This document shows, piece by piece, positions 14,069 to 25,163 of a stretch of DNA of 64,000 bases. The stretch's first letter is position 1. Each line of letters starts with the position of its first letter. The notes under the pieces are model-generated. The model was not told where the DNA came from. It searched no databases and saw nothing but the letters and a program-made list of their open reading frames with translations. This DNA comes from Acanthochlamys bracteata. Lineage: Eukaryota > Streptophyta > Magnoliopsida > Pandanales > Velloziaceae. The stretch spans positions 5,954,501-6,018,500 of the forward strand of contig CM034128.1 of the NCBI GenBank assembly GCA_019914995.1, in the 5' to 3' direction. Made by a program: the position numbers and the translations under genes.

Positions 14069-16080
14069 GGGTGAGTTATGTGCACATTGTGCACATTGAA
14101 TCACAACCGTCGGATCAAGATCCGACGGCTGTGATTCACAGGCAAGTTAATTTTTTTATTTTTTTTTTTCATTTCTCGTTCGCGAGCTCGCGAGCTCTTC
14201 GTCTCCGCCCGGCGATCGCCTCCCGATCAATTCGGCGCGGTTTGACGATCGCCGGCTGCTATTTTTCTTAATTTCTTCTCCTCTCTTCGATTCCTCGACC
14301 AATTTCATCTTTCCTGCAACCGATAGCCACCCGTAGCTCGAACATCGCGGCGAAACATCCACGTTGCCGGCCGGCGATCGTCATTCGGAGCCCAAAAATC
14401 GCGCTGTTCTCTTCCTCACTTTCTTCTGATCGCTCTGGATTGATCGATTTCATCAATTCCGGCACCGAGCGTGTTGTCGGTGATAGCGGGATCCGGTAAG
14501 CTAGGATTTTTTTTTTTTCTAATCAATTTTGTCTGTTTCATTCTCGGTTGATCAATTTCATCAACATTTTACTTATATGCGTTCTTTTCTAATTTTTCTT
14601 GAATTTTTTTCTAGCTCGGCCGGCGCTACTAGTGACGATGCGTTCAATAAAATTTTTGCAGGTATTTCAATGTCAATTGCACGTATTTGATCTAGATTTC
14701 AATTCGATTTCTGTTTGATTTAAATTTTCTTTTTCCTGTGTTTGATTTTAATTCCAATAGAAAAAAAATATTCATATCGTTCCTTTGTGTGTTTTTTCAG
14801 CTCGCCACTGATGAAGTAAAGATTGCAGAAAATGAAGAACCGGAACGGAAGAGCCTACTGGTTGTTTTTATAATTTTAATTTTTATGATTGAATTCAATT
14901 GTTGAAGCTATCCAGTGAAACTGGACAGTGAGTGTATAGTGGTCTCTTCAAGTGTTCAGTTTTTTTTTCATTAACTGGAAGTTGTTTATGATGTATAAAG
15001 ATTATTGATATTAATTCAATGGTCCACTGAATGTTACTCTTTGATTGTAAGAGCCCAGAAAGTTGTTGCAATGGCTTGGATTTGAATGGAATGTAAATGG
15101 CTTTGACATTTATACTGAATGTGATTGTTCTCTTCAAGTGAATGCTTCTGTGAATGGTTAAGTGTATGTTTGTACAGAGCACAACATTTGATTGCATCTG
15201 TTTGAGTGAATGTTGGAGCGAATGAAATGTAGATATGCATCAGTGAATGTTTGAACAGGTGAAGGGATTAGTGAATGGTTGAACAGAGATTTGAGTGAAT
15301 GTTTTGAATAGATACAAACATTTGAATGCATCAGTGAATGTTCTTTTAGGTGAATGCTTATTGTAAGCTATGTAATTGTTTAAATGTAATGCTCAAGAGG
15401 AGCTACGTTTTAAGTGAATGCTAGTGTGAGCCATGCAACTGAGAATGCTCGTTGTGAGCTATATACTTGTGAATGCAATGCTCAAGGTTGAACTCTTGCA
15501 AGTGTTATATGTGATACTCAAATGAGTTATGTCTAGTGAATATTCGAGCGAGTTTTTTCTATTTCACTGTTTTTTAAAAGTATTTCTTCTCGCTTTTCCT
15601 TTTCTGTTTATTTTTTATGTTTTTATTTCACTTTTTTTTCATTGTCTTTTTGCACTATTTTTTTTCCACTTTTCCATTTCACTGTTTTTTTTTCACTTCT
15701 ATTTTTCGCTATTTTTTTCTTTTTTTTTTATTTCACTGGTTTTTTCTACTGTTTTTTTTCATTGTCTTTTTTCACTATTTTTTTCCACTTTTCTATTTCA
15801 CTGTTTTTTTTTTCATTATTTTTTTTCACTTCTATTTTTCAGTGTTTTGGCTTTTCTTATTTTTTTTATTTCACTACTTTTTTCCACTGATTTTTTTTTC
15901 ATTGTCTTTTCTCATTGTTTTTTTTCCACTTCTCCATTTCACTGTTTTTTCCTCATTATTTTTTTTTCATTTCTATTTTTCACTGTTTTGGCTTTTCTCA
16001 TTTTTTTTATTTCACTGTTTTTTTCAACTGATTTTTTTTTCATTATTTTTTCTTCCACATTTTCCATATCACTATTTTTT
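14068..16080 (+). repeat. Left terminal inverted repeat of MULE B
   Basis: From the tip inward: hairpin, GC-rich section with GCCGGCC words, AT-rich section, a stretch dense in GTGAATG words (about 15120-15530), then a T-rich array of TTTTTTCACTG words (15545-16080). Each block recurs in reverse order in the right arm. Confidence 0.85.
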
Positions 16081-16285
16081 TAAATTTTTATTTCACTACG
16101 TTGTTCACTGTTTTGGTTTAAATCTTTTTTTATTTCACTTCAATTTTTCTTTCACTGTGTGGAAATGCAAACAGAATTGAATATCACAGCTGTATATAAC
16201 AAATTGCTCCCTATACAATACAACTTAATAAGATTGGATGCAACATCCAACCATTTCCAAAAAATGGCAAAAAAAAAACATCATC

Positions 16286-18821
16286 TTATTCTAAACGAGT
16301 AGCTGATTCTTCTTCTTCACTAGTATCTTCGCATTCACCATCATCTCTATTTTTGTTCTCAGCATCATCTCTTCCAAAAACTATCAATTAAAATTGATGA
16401 CAATTGTTAAGAAAAAAGTTTGAATTAAAAAAAAAAAAAAGGAATCTTACTAATCAAAACTAAGCAAATAATTTTTACTTACTTGTCTTATTCTTTCTAT
16501 TTGGATTTTCAGGACAATTTCGTTTGTCGTGTTGAACACCAGACTTGTTACAGAATGCGCATTTTCTACCTGTTTTTACTTTGGGTTTTGCAGTGGCTTT
16601 CTCCAAACCTCCTTTTATTCTACTATTATCCTTATAAATAGTTCCTTCTTTTTTTCTTCCCTTCGTTTGTGATATATTAGGATTCAATAGTAAAACTTGA
16701 GATGCATCAACTGGGGCTATTTCTTCTAATGCTGGAATGCTATCATGGTCACTAGGCTTCCTCACTTCTCTGAGCCGTGGTGCTGTTTCTTCTAGTGCTT
16801 TCAACAAAATTTGATAGCCCTCGTCGGTTTCAGCAGCTTCGTAAACCAATTGGTTACAAATCATCTGTAGGTGTGTAGTTCTGAGTAACTCAGCATTTCC
16901 ATGCCCATTTAAAGATCCATTATCATATTTAGCTCTATACTTGTTTGCCCCTTTCTTCCACCGCTGAAGAATAAAGTGATCTGGTATCTCTATATCCCGA
17001 CTCAGAAAAACCTTCACAAGATGTCCACAAGGAATTTCCATAAACTCAAAAAGCTTACATTCACAGTTACCTTTCTTTGTTGTTGTATTGAACTTCACCT
17101 TCTACTCCCGCTGATCACCTTCCACTCGAGACTTGTAAATATATGTTGTGTAGCCGTCACTACCCTTTTCATCGTCATGCAGCACATACTCAGTTTGAGC
17201 TTTTTCGAGTTCTTGTTTGAATCTGTCGTACACATTTCTCGTGTACATTCTTGCTGCATTTTGCAAGACAAATGCATTTCCATCCACAATGCGACAAGAG
17301 TGTTCACTCGTATAATCTTCTTTCTTTTCTTTCTCAATTATTTTTCTCATACACTTTTCATTCTTCAATACAAACTCTCGAAGTGTTGTTCTCGACTGAA
17401 AAAATTTTTGTAAACACCATTCATACCTTCGGATCGTCCGGTAGTGTTCATACCGGCATAAAAAGTATCCAAGTGATAGACGGGTGCTCATTTTTGTCTA
17501 ATCTCATATATTTCTTGGAGCCACTTATTCTCTTGCAATCCATATGCATACAATAATTCTTTCCACCGTATCTCAAAAATGCTAGGTGTATAACTTTCTC
17601 TAATACACCTTTTCATATTTTTTTTGAAATTTGAACTTTTGAAGTACACATGTGAAAGATTTTCCGCAAATTTTTTGAGAATATACCACAGACAAAATCT
17701 ATGTCGTGTATTAGGAAATACCTTTGCAACAGCTGCAGTCATAGCTCTATCTTGATCTGTAATGATCGAACGTGGAGCATCACCGCCCATAGCTGCAAGC
17801 CATGTCTCAAAAAGCCACTGAAACGACTCTTCTGTCTCATCTAAAAGCAGTGCACAACCAAACTGGATTGATTGCATGTGATGGTTGACTCCAGTGAATG
17901 GCACAAATGGCATTTCGTACACATTCGTGCGGTAGGTGGTGTCAAAGAATACCACATCACCAAAATACTGAAACTGTGTGCGTGATCTGCCATCTATCCA
18001 AAAAAAATTTATTGCCCTTGATTCTTCATCCATCTGTATTGCATAAAAAAAACTCGAGTCTTCTATACTCTTCCTTTTAAAGAAATCAAGGGATGCGGTA
18101 GCATCGCCACTTATAGGTTTTTTATATTCCTTCGAGCGGCACAAATGGTTCCAACAGTTTCTATCATCAAAACCATGCTGAGCTCCGTCAAATATATCTA
18201 CAATCTTAGCGACGGATATGCCTTCATCTCGAAAAGAGTCAATCAATCTCTTAGCTGCAATAGGCAAATTTTTGCATACAGGCATACGCATTCTTTTCGC
18301 CGGGCTAACTAAGTCGTGATTGTGTTGACCTTAATAACCCACCACTTCCCACATTCCTTTAAGTTGCTTTCTCACTCTTATTGTTGCAGAGCATCCACAC
18401 TTCGCCGTACTTGTGCTTCTCTTTTTTTTGCTTCTTTCTCAAACACGTCATTTGCCTTTTGTAATCCCCGGCTTCTGTGATTTCCATAACGATCACAAGT
18501 CATTTGACAAAGAGTGACTTCATCAGAGTTAGTTCGTGTCTTTTCTGTAAATCGAATAACGACACTAAATCTCACGGCTTTTCCATAATTTATATAGAAT
18601 TGTTTCGCAGCATTGAGGGTTTCAAATGTCATCCCCAAGCACGGTGACTTATCACTCTCGTTGCGTTCATTTGGAGTTGTAGAAGAAGAACCAAGCTGGC
18701 AATCTGAAATTAAATATAAAAAAATATATATATAAGCAACAACGTCAAAAACTCCATAACAAAAGAAAGAGAAGGTCATGATCATTTCTTGAATGGAAAT
18801 ACCTATGTCAAACTGAGCCAT
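16286..18821 (-). pseudogene. FAR1/FHY3-type MULE transposase relic (element B)
   Basis: It starts at ATG 18821-18819. A probable first intron separates the first codons (MAQFDI) from the next exon, with the acceptor near 18715. Then come the FAR1-type domain (about 18660-18330, with CQMTCDRYGNHRS and CGC), the MULE transposase core (18291-17488: FFDTTYR aspartate, IITDQDRAM aspartate, RHRFCLWYILKKF), a helical region (17487-17102), a well-kept SWIM finger (about 17065-17015, CECKLFEF..IPCGHL), and a CAFCNKSG knuckle (about 16560). A last intron follows the KNKTS codons, and an acidic final exon ends at 16286-16288. Lesions: a frameshift near 18395, TAA near 18325, TGA at 17488-17490 where A has tryptophan, a -1 frame change at 17404-17398, and TAG at 17102-17104. 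It is better preserved than the copy in A but not functional as it stands. Confidence 0.87.
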
Positions 18822-19059
18822 TATGAGTAAAAGAAGTGATGAATATGAAAAGAATTTTTACAAACAATGGTGGATTGCAAAGTTAGCAAAATAGAGGAAG
18901 CATAGACAGAGAGGTAGAGACGAGATGAGACGTTAGAAGCGGAAAAAAAAAGATTAGGTGAAAGCTAATGATAATAGATTAGTTTAATTTAGTAGTCAAT
19001 AACAAATTTACCCATTATTAAGTAAGTTATTCTATGTTTTAATTTAGTTTTTTTGTCTT

Positions 19060-19310
19060 TACAGTTTTAAGTTTGCTCTCTTTTACTCCCATTTTTTGCT
19101 CTCTGTCGTGTCTTTCATTTTTTGCTCATTATTTAATCTTTCATTTTTTGCTCTCTGTTTAATCTTTCAGTTTTATTTTTGCTCTCTTTTACTCTCTTTT
19201 GTTTGTCTTTAGTTTTATATTTGCTCTCAGTTTTACTCGGTTTTGTTTGTCTTTAGTTTAATTTTTGACTCTATTTTACTCTGTTTTGTTTGTCTTTACG
19301 GTTTTATTTT
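19060..19310. repeat. Degenerate tandem repeat of TTTGCTCTC / TTTTGTTTGTCTTTA words
   Basis: Imperfect T-rich units with the recurring words TTTACTC, GCTCTC and TTTGTCTTTA lie between the transposase start and the captured exon of element B. No coding potential is seen. It may be part of the transposase promoter, as it sits just upstream of its start. Confidence 0.6.
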
Positions 19311-19389
19311 TAGTTGCTGGAAGATTAAACTTTTGCTTCGTTGCATTGAAAGCCATATATAATCTTCAAACACAACAGAACATGCCTCT

Positions 19390-19475
19390 ACAGAAGCTTT
19401 CATGATTCATTATCCACAACACTTCATGATTCATTATCCACAACACTTCATGATTCATTCATTCATCATTCACAA
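19390..19475. repeat. Short tandem repeat of cttcatgattcattatccacaa type
   Basis: Two to three units of about 27 bp with nearly identical sequence, then degenerate ATTCATT words. They lie upstream of the captured exon in element B. Confidence 0.8.
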
Positions 19476-19640
19476 GCTTTCATCAATTCATTGTCCAGAA
19501 CACTTTCACTGACAACAAGATTTCATTCATAAAAAAAATCTTTACAACATTCACAGGTCTTTACAACGTTCACAACAATTTTATTTACCTTACAATCTTC
19601 ACAACAAAACACAAAGTTGACGCTTACATTTCTGTTTCTA

Positions 19641-19988
19641 GCCAAAACAGTCATTGAGAACGAGCTCCCAGATGAAGGGTACGATCCTAAAGTAGTCCCA
19701 GTCATTGAGAACATAACTTACACTGGTATCCATGGTCATGGTGTTCGCATCCCAGTCAGGATTCACAAAAGTGAGGAGATCCTTGTGAAAGGAGTAAGCT
19801 TTCACGACATGTCTGTTGGCATCACGTACAAGAAAAGGCACATCTTTCAGTGCTCGTTTGTTTATGGAAGAGTTATTGGTTCCATTTTCCCTGCACCTTG
19901 TGAGAATCTTGATCGGTATGATGAGCAAGGCCATCTGATCAAACGATCCTCTTCTCAGAACACCACCGATATCGACTATGACTTTTGA
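19641..19988 (+). pseudogene. Captured last exon of a GH28 (polygalacturonase-type) gene inside MULE B
   Basis: An uninterrupted 115-codon reading frame follows a pyrimidine-rich intron end (ttctgtttctag, acceptor at 19640) and closes with TGA at 19986-19988. The residues match the C-terminal part of plant glycoside hydrolase family 28 proteins. Around residues 9-20 lies a PDEGYDP..PVI pattern, then a beta-helix-like stretch, then IFQC, GRVIGSIFPAPCENL and an acidic end (DIDYDF). GH28 enzymes cleave pectin in the cell wall, but the catalytic aspartates lie in upstream exons that are absent, so this piece has no enzyme function. The intron acceptor shows that genomic DNA, not mRNA, was captured; about 200 bases beyond the stop look like 3' UTR. 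It has no early stops, so capture may be recent. A chimeric transcript is possible but not shown. Confidence 0.75.
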
Positions 19989-20439
19989 AGGCACTCATAA
20001 AGCTTGTGTGGCAGGTAGCGTACATCATTCTGGAAAACTCGCACAATTCGGTAAAATGAAGCATGTTGGTAAAATGAACGATGACTGAACTAAGTTATAC
20101 TCCATCAAGTTGCATCTGCTTGGCTTTGAAGAAAATTGTTGATAAGCATTGAATCAGTATCTCACGAAAAGAAGTTGTTTTAGAGTAGAACATGTCGTTT
20201 CAGGCACGCTTGTTAATTATCTTTCATATGACTTCAGATAAAGTTGTTTATTTACACATACATCGAGAATTGAATTCTTTCATTTTTTGTATTCTCATCC
20301 TCAAGTTTTACATTTACTTGAAGCCCTAGGGGAATAATTCAAGGGATATTCACAATTTCTTTATTAAGAAAGGAAGGAGATAGTCTTTGCAATGGTAAAA
20401 TTTGATGAAACAAATAAACTGGTTTCATATAATGGTGAA

Positions 20440-22460
20440 AAAAGATAGTGAAATATAAAAGTGGAAAAAAGTAGTGAAAAAAGATAATGAAAAAAAAACA
20501 GTAGAAAAAAGCAGTGAAATAAAAAAAATAAAAAATAGAAGTGAAAAAAATAATAATAAAAAAAATAGTGAAATGGAAAAGTGGAAAAAAATAGTGAAAA
20601 AAAGACAATGAAAAAAAAACAGTAGAAAAAAGCAGTGAAATAAAAAAAAATGACAAAAAAAAAGTGAAAAATAGAAGTGAAAAAAAAATAATGAAAAAAA
20701 AACAGTGAAATGGAGAAGTGGAAAAAAAATAATGAGAAAAGACAATGAAAAAAAAAAGTAGAAAAAAGCAGTGAAATAAAAAAAATAAAAAGAAACAGCG
20801 AAAAAATAGAAGTGAAAAAAAAATAATGAAAAAAAAACAGTGAAATGGAAAAGTGGAAAAAAATAGTGAAAAAAAGACAATGAAAAAAAATCAGTGAAAA
20901 AAAGCAGTGAAATAAAAAAATAAAAAATAAACAGTAAAAAGAAAGTGAGAAGAAATACTTTTAAAAAAATAGTGAAATAGAAAAAACTCGCTCGAATATT
21001 CACTAAACATAATTCATTTGCGTATCACATATAACACTTGCAAGAGTTCAACCTTGAGCATTGCATTCACAAGTATATAGCTCACAACGAGCATTCTCAG
21101 TTGCATGGCTCACACTAGCATTCACTTAAAACATAGCTCCTCTTGAGCATTACATTTACACAATTACATAGCTTACAATAAGCATTCACCTAAAAGAACA
21201 TTCACTGATACATTCAAATGTTTGTATCTATTCAAAACATTCACTCAAATCTCTATTCAACCATTCACTAATCCCTTCACCTGTTCAAACATTCACTGAT
21301 GCATATCTCTGTTCTGTTCTGCTCCAACATTCACTCAAACAGATGCAATCAAATGTTGTGCTCTGTACAAACATACACTCAACCATTCACAGAAGCATTC
21401 ACTTGAAGAGAACAATCACATTCACTATAAATGTCAAAGCCATTTACATTCCATTCAAATCCAAGCCATTGCTACAACTTTCTGGACTCTTACAATCAAA
21501 GAGTAACATTCAGTGGACCATTGAATTAACATCAACAATCTTTATACATCATAAACAACTTCCAGTCAATGAAAAAAAAACTGAACACTTGAAGAGACCA
21601 CTATACACTCACTGTCCAGTTTCACTGGATAGCTTCAACAATTGAATTCAATCATAAAAATTAAAATTATAAAAACAACCAGTAGGCTCTTCCGTTCCGG
21701 TTCTTCATTTTCTGCAATCTTCACTACATCAGTGGCGAGCTGAAAAAACACACAGAGGAACGATATGAATATTTTTTTTCTATTGGAATTAAAGTTAAAC
21801 ACAGGAAAAAGAAAATTTAAATCAAACAGAAATCGAATTGAAATCTAGATCAAATACGTGCAATTGACATTGAAATACCTGCAAAAGTTTTATTGAACGC
21901 ATCGTCACTAGCAGCGCCGACCGAGCTAGAAAAAAATTGAAGAAAAATTAGAAAAGAACGCGTATAAGTAGAATGTTGATGAAATTGATCAACCGAGAAC
22001 GAAACAGACAAAATTGATTAGAAAAAAAAAATTCCTAGCTTACCGGATCCCGCCATCGCCGACAACACGCTCGGTGCCGGAATTGATGAAATCGATCAAT
22101 CCAGAACGATCAGAATAAAGTGAGGAAGAGAACAGCGCGATTTTTGGGCTCCGAATGGCGATCGCCGGCCGGCAACGTGGACGTTTCGCCGCGGTGTTCA
22201 AGCTACGGGTGGCTATCGGTTGCAGGAAAGATGAAATTGGCCGAAGAATCGAAGAGAGGAGAAGAAACTAAGAAAAATGGCAGCCGGCGATCGTCAAACC
22301 GCGCTGAATCGATCGGGAGGCGATCGCTCGGGCGGAGACGAAGAGCTCGCGAGCTCGCGAACGAGAAATGAAAAAAAAAAAAAAAAAAATTTAACTTGCC
22401 TGGCTGAAGGGCACGCTCGTCATCCGACGGCTGTGATTCAATGTGCACATAACTCACCCG
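20440..22460 (-). repeat. Right terminal inverted repeat of MULE B
   Basis: Complement of 14068-16080 with the same block order. Only half of the tip hairpin remains here (about 22418-22440), so the left hairpin was either built or this one trimmed after the arms separated. Confidence 0.85.
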
Positions 22461-22689
22461 ATATATATCTATCATTATTATAAAGAATATTTTAGTCTTT
22501 GCCAAACATTTTATTCAACTTTTTTTCAAAAAAAGTAAAATTTATCCAAATACATACCTCTTTTTTTAAAAAAGTTTTCAGCTACTTTTTTTAAAAAAAG
22601 AGTCAATAAATGTTAGTAAATAGGATATGTACAACTTAGATATGAATTCAAAAAAATGGAAGGCCAATAGTCAAAGAAGATGAACCATC
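22461..22689. other. Unassigned flank right of MULE B
   Basis: A short TATATAT remnant, then AT-rich DNA with poly-T/poly-A runs around 22520-22600 resembling a MITE end ('tccaaatacatacc'). No gene is visible. Confidence 0.35.
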
Positions 22690-23760
22690 ACCTAAAAAAT
22701 TAGAAAATCAACGATAAAAAATTTGAAACATCTCTACGAAGTTGGAATGCCAAAGACTTGAGCAATTATCTATAACGAGAAGGCCAACCATTTTAAAGTT
22801 CCTTTGTCACTATATATATGAGCAAGAAGCATTTCTTTAGACACATTGATCACAATATGAACAATAATCAAAAGAGTTCTAATAAGAGTTTTCATTTAAA
22901 ATGTAGCAAAATAGTTTATAAATGTGGATTAGTAATTTTTTGGTAGCAAGTTTATCATTTCGTGAGGTTTTTCTCTTTTTTCTACGCAAAATTTTTATGT
23001 TTTCTGTTTGTTAATTCTCTTATTGTTTAAGCAATATCATTAAGTATGTTTTATATTTTCAATTCGTTTATTGACAACAGTACATATTCGATATTTTCAA
23101 CAAGTGGTATTAGAGCTTTATAATGACAAGCAAATATAAGATTGAGAAGGACAAACAGTAGGTGGAGTGCTATGGTTGCCGAAAGCTTGGACAATTCAGG
23201 AAGAATGCAAGACTATGGCACATAAGGTTGAAGATGCGGATCCGTCGAAGTTCTTTACTTGTGTCATTTTCAGTTCTTAGAATACGATTTGAAGATCTTT
23301 TATAATAGAATCTCCTATTAGGAATTTTCGAGGTACAGCTACCATTTTGCGAGAAGTGTGCAAAGTTTAGGAGATCGACTTTCAAAGCTAAAGACAATAT
23401 TGATTTGGTTCACTCGGATTTGTGGGAGTCAATACAACTATCTCTTGATGGCTCTAAATATTTGTGTTAGTTATTGATAATTTTCTAGAAAGAGCTAGAT
23501 GTTCCGAATTCGAATGAAGTCGGAGATCTTTGAAGTGTTTAAATTCTTTAAATCTTGGGCGGAACTTATTTTCAGCAACTAAATCAAGTTCATTAGATTA
23601 GACAACTATGGAGAGTACAATAGTGCGTAGTTCATTGATTTCTTGGCATAGGAACGCATCAAAAGACAGTCTATAGTACCTTACATGCCTCAGTAGAGTA
23701 GAGTGGTGGAGCGATTAAATTTCATCAAATTTAAATGTAATTTAGTGGTACTATTTATGC
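22690..23760 (+). mobile_element. Decayed Ty1/copia fragment
   Basis: A Met-type primer-binding site lies at about 23103-23115, directly after a sequence ending in CAACA, as expected at the end of a 5' LTR (probably about 22690-23101). Downstream, traces of a zinc-knuckle segment (about 23165-23215) and of a copia integrase with its N-terminal zinc region (about 23340-23720) are recognisable. It is very old and broken in many places. RT and a second LTR were not found, so the copy is truncated; its outer limits are approximate. Confidence 0.6.
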
Positions 23761-23799
23761 CTAAAGTGGTTAAGTCGTATACGTCCATTCATTTTAAAT

Positions 23800-24240
23800 T
23801 GTGATGGATTGTACAAAAAATTTTAAAACTTTGTCAGTATGGTATATTAGATGTAGATCACATTCAATGACTTATATACATTAGTGACCAGCAATCAAAT
23901 TGGTTTTTTTGAACAAACATTAGTGACCAACAATCAAGTTGTTCCCTTCTATACAATCTTTAGTTGTATTTAGTTTAGTAGCGACCTTGTTAAATGTTTC
24001 GCCAATATAACTACTTTAGAACCTTTTAACAATTGGTTGCAAGTATCAATTCATAACAGCAACCATTTACTCTCTCGGTCACTTTTTTTATTATAATAGT
24101 GACTAATATCTCTTTTGGTCGCAGTTAATAGATCAAAAGCCATCCATTTTGGTTTGATCACTATTGTTGTTCATTGGCGACCCAAATTTGTTGGTCCCTA
24201 AAATTTTGGTGGCTAATGATATATATATTTTTTGTATTGA
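23800..24240. repeat. Segment rich in GCGACC / GGTCGC words, likely remnant of a CACTA element end
   Basis: Repeated words such as 'agtgaccaa', 'agcgacc', 'ggtcgca' and 'ggcgaccc' occur at short spacing in both orientations. This is the same subterminal style as the CACTA element at 42578-48417. No CACTA tip is visible here, so it would be a detached end. Confidence 0.45.
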
Positions 24241-24418
24241 AAATTGAAAAGAAGATTAAAAAACACATTCATAAGCAATGCAAACAGATCTTATGTAATA
24301 ACAAATCTCTCGCAATTAAAATACTTTCGCAAATGTACTAAAATCATCCAAAAGATAATAACAGCATTGCGTTGAAATGTCAACTAGATCAAAAGCCAAG
24401 AATAATACACATGAATAT

Positions 24419-25163
24419 TATTGGATTCAAAGAGTGAGTACATTAATAACATATTGAATAAAAATAAGATGAAAAAATGATTAATATACTAGAGAGTTTC
24501 ATAATCCATTGGTTTAATTTTTTGAATTGGATTGGGCTTCCTAATGTATGGACTTGACCCTTCAAAGATGTTATTTTGATTAACTCCTCCGCTGTTGTAT
24601 CTTTCGATTAGTGGTATGAGAGTCGATGATTTGGCTAAAAACCCGATGCACGTAGTAGCTCGCTGATAATGGACGAGCAGGTTAAGAACAGTGTGACTCA
24701 CATATAGGCAAGATGCGAGCGAGTATTCAGTACAAGTTGATAGTTCTATTTGATAATGCGGTGAATATGTTAGGAGCATTGTGACTTATATAGGATTTCG
24801 TAAGTTGTGAGTAATAAGTTGGAGTAGATTAGATTCTGATGGCTAGCTATTAGTGCGCAATAATTGTGTTCGGAGCCAAGTGACTGAAATTTTGAGCGAT
24901 CTACGTACTTGGTGCGCGGTACGGTGCTTGGATGAGAAAAAATATTGATAACTCATACTTGAGAGAAGAGATTGTTGGGTTTAAAAAAGTGAGTAAATTA
25001 ATCACGTATTGAATAAAAGTAAGATGAAATAAAGTTAAAATATTATAGAGTTTCATAATCTATTGGTTTAAACTTTCGAATTAGATTGAGCTTTTTAGTG
25101 TATGGACTGAACTCTTTGGATATTTTATCTTAGTTAATTCTTCCACTGTTGTATTTTTTATCA
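24419..25163 (+). mobile_element. TRIM-like miniature LTR element with perfect target duplication
   Basis: Two direct repeats of about 191-192 bp (24419-24610 and 24973-25163) flank a 362-bp interior without coding content. The 5-bp duplication AATAT is present on both sides (24414-24418 and 25164-25168). A primer-binding site of Met type (tggtatgagagtc, from 24612) follows the first repeat, and a purine tract (gagagaagaga) precedes the second. Size and layout fit TRIMs. The two repeats differ at many places by eye, so the insertion is old. Family identity within TRIMs was not recognised; no 5S-like box was seen, which argues against Cassandra. Confidence 0.8.

Larger units (their letters stand above)
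14068..22460 (-). mobile_element. MULE B: Mutator-like element with ~2-kb TIRs, FAR1-type transposase and a captured host exon
   Basis: It begins CGGGTGAGTTATGTGCACAT and ends with the exact complement at 22460. The inverted repeats run about 2 kb inward (14068-~16080 and ~20440-22460), with roughly 3-5 percent difference by eye plus small indels. Near the left tip a long hairpin (14096-14137) combines CCGTCGGATC / GATCCGACGG arms with TGAATCACA-type outer arms. The 4.3-kb interior holds the minus-strand transposase relic and, beside the right repeat, a plus-strand exon of a GH28-type gene. The flanks are (TA)n on the left and a short TATATAT on the right. Low arm divergence together with a broken transposase suggests fairly recent movement driven in trans. 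Confidence 0.88.

Noticed and set aside
14895-15197. A 100-codon frame present in both arms of MULE B (also 21343-21645)
   Set aside because: The copies agree because the arms are inverted repeats. There is no domain, and changes between copies are not biased to silent sites by eye.
17102-17104. Stop just before the SWIM finger in both transposases as a shared recoding site
   Set aside because: The TAG in B replaces the tryptophan codon of A, while A's TAG is one codon later; they are independent lesions.
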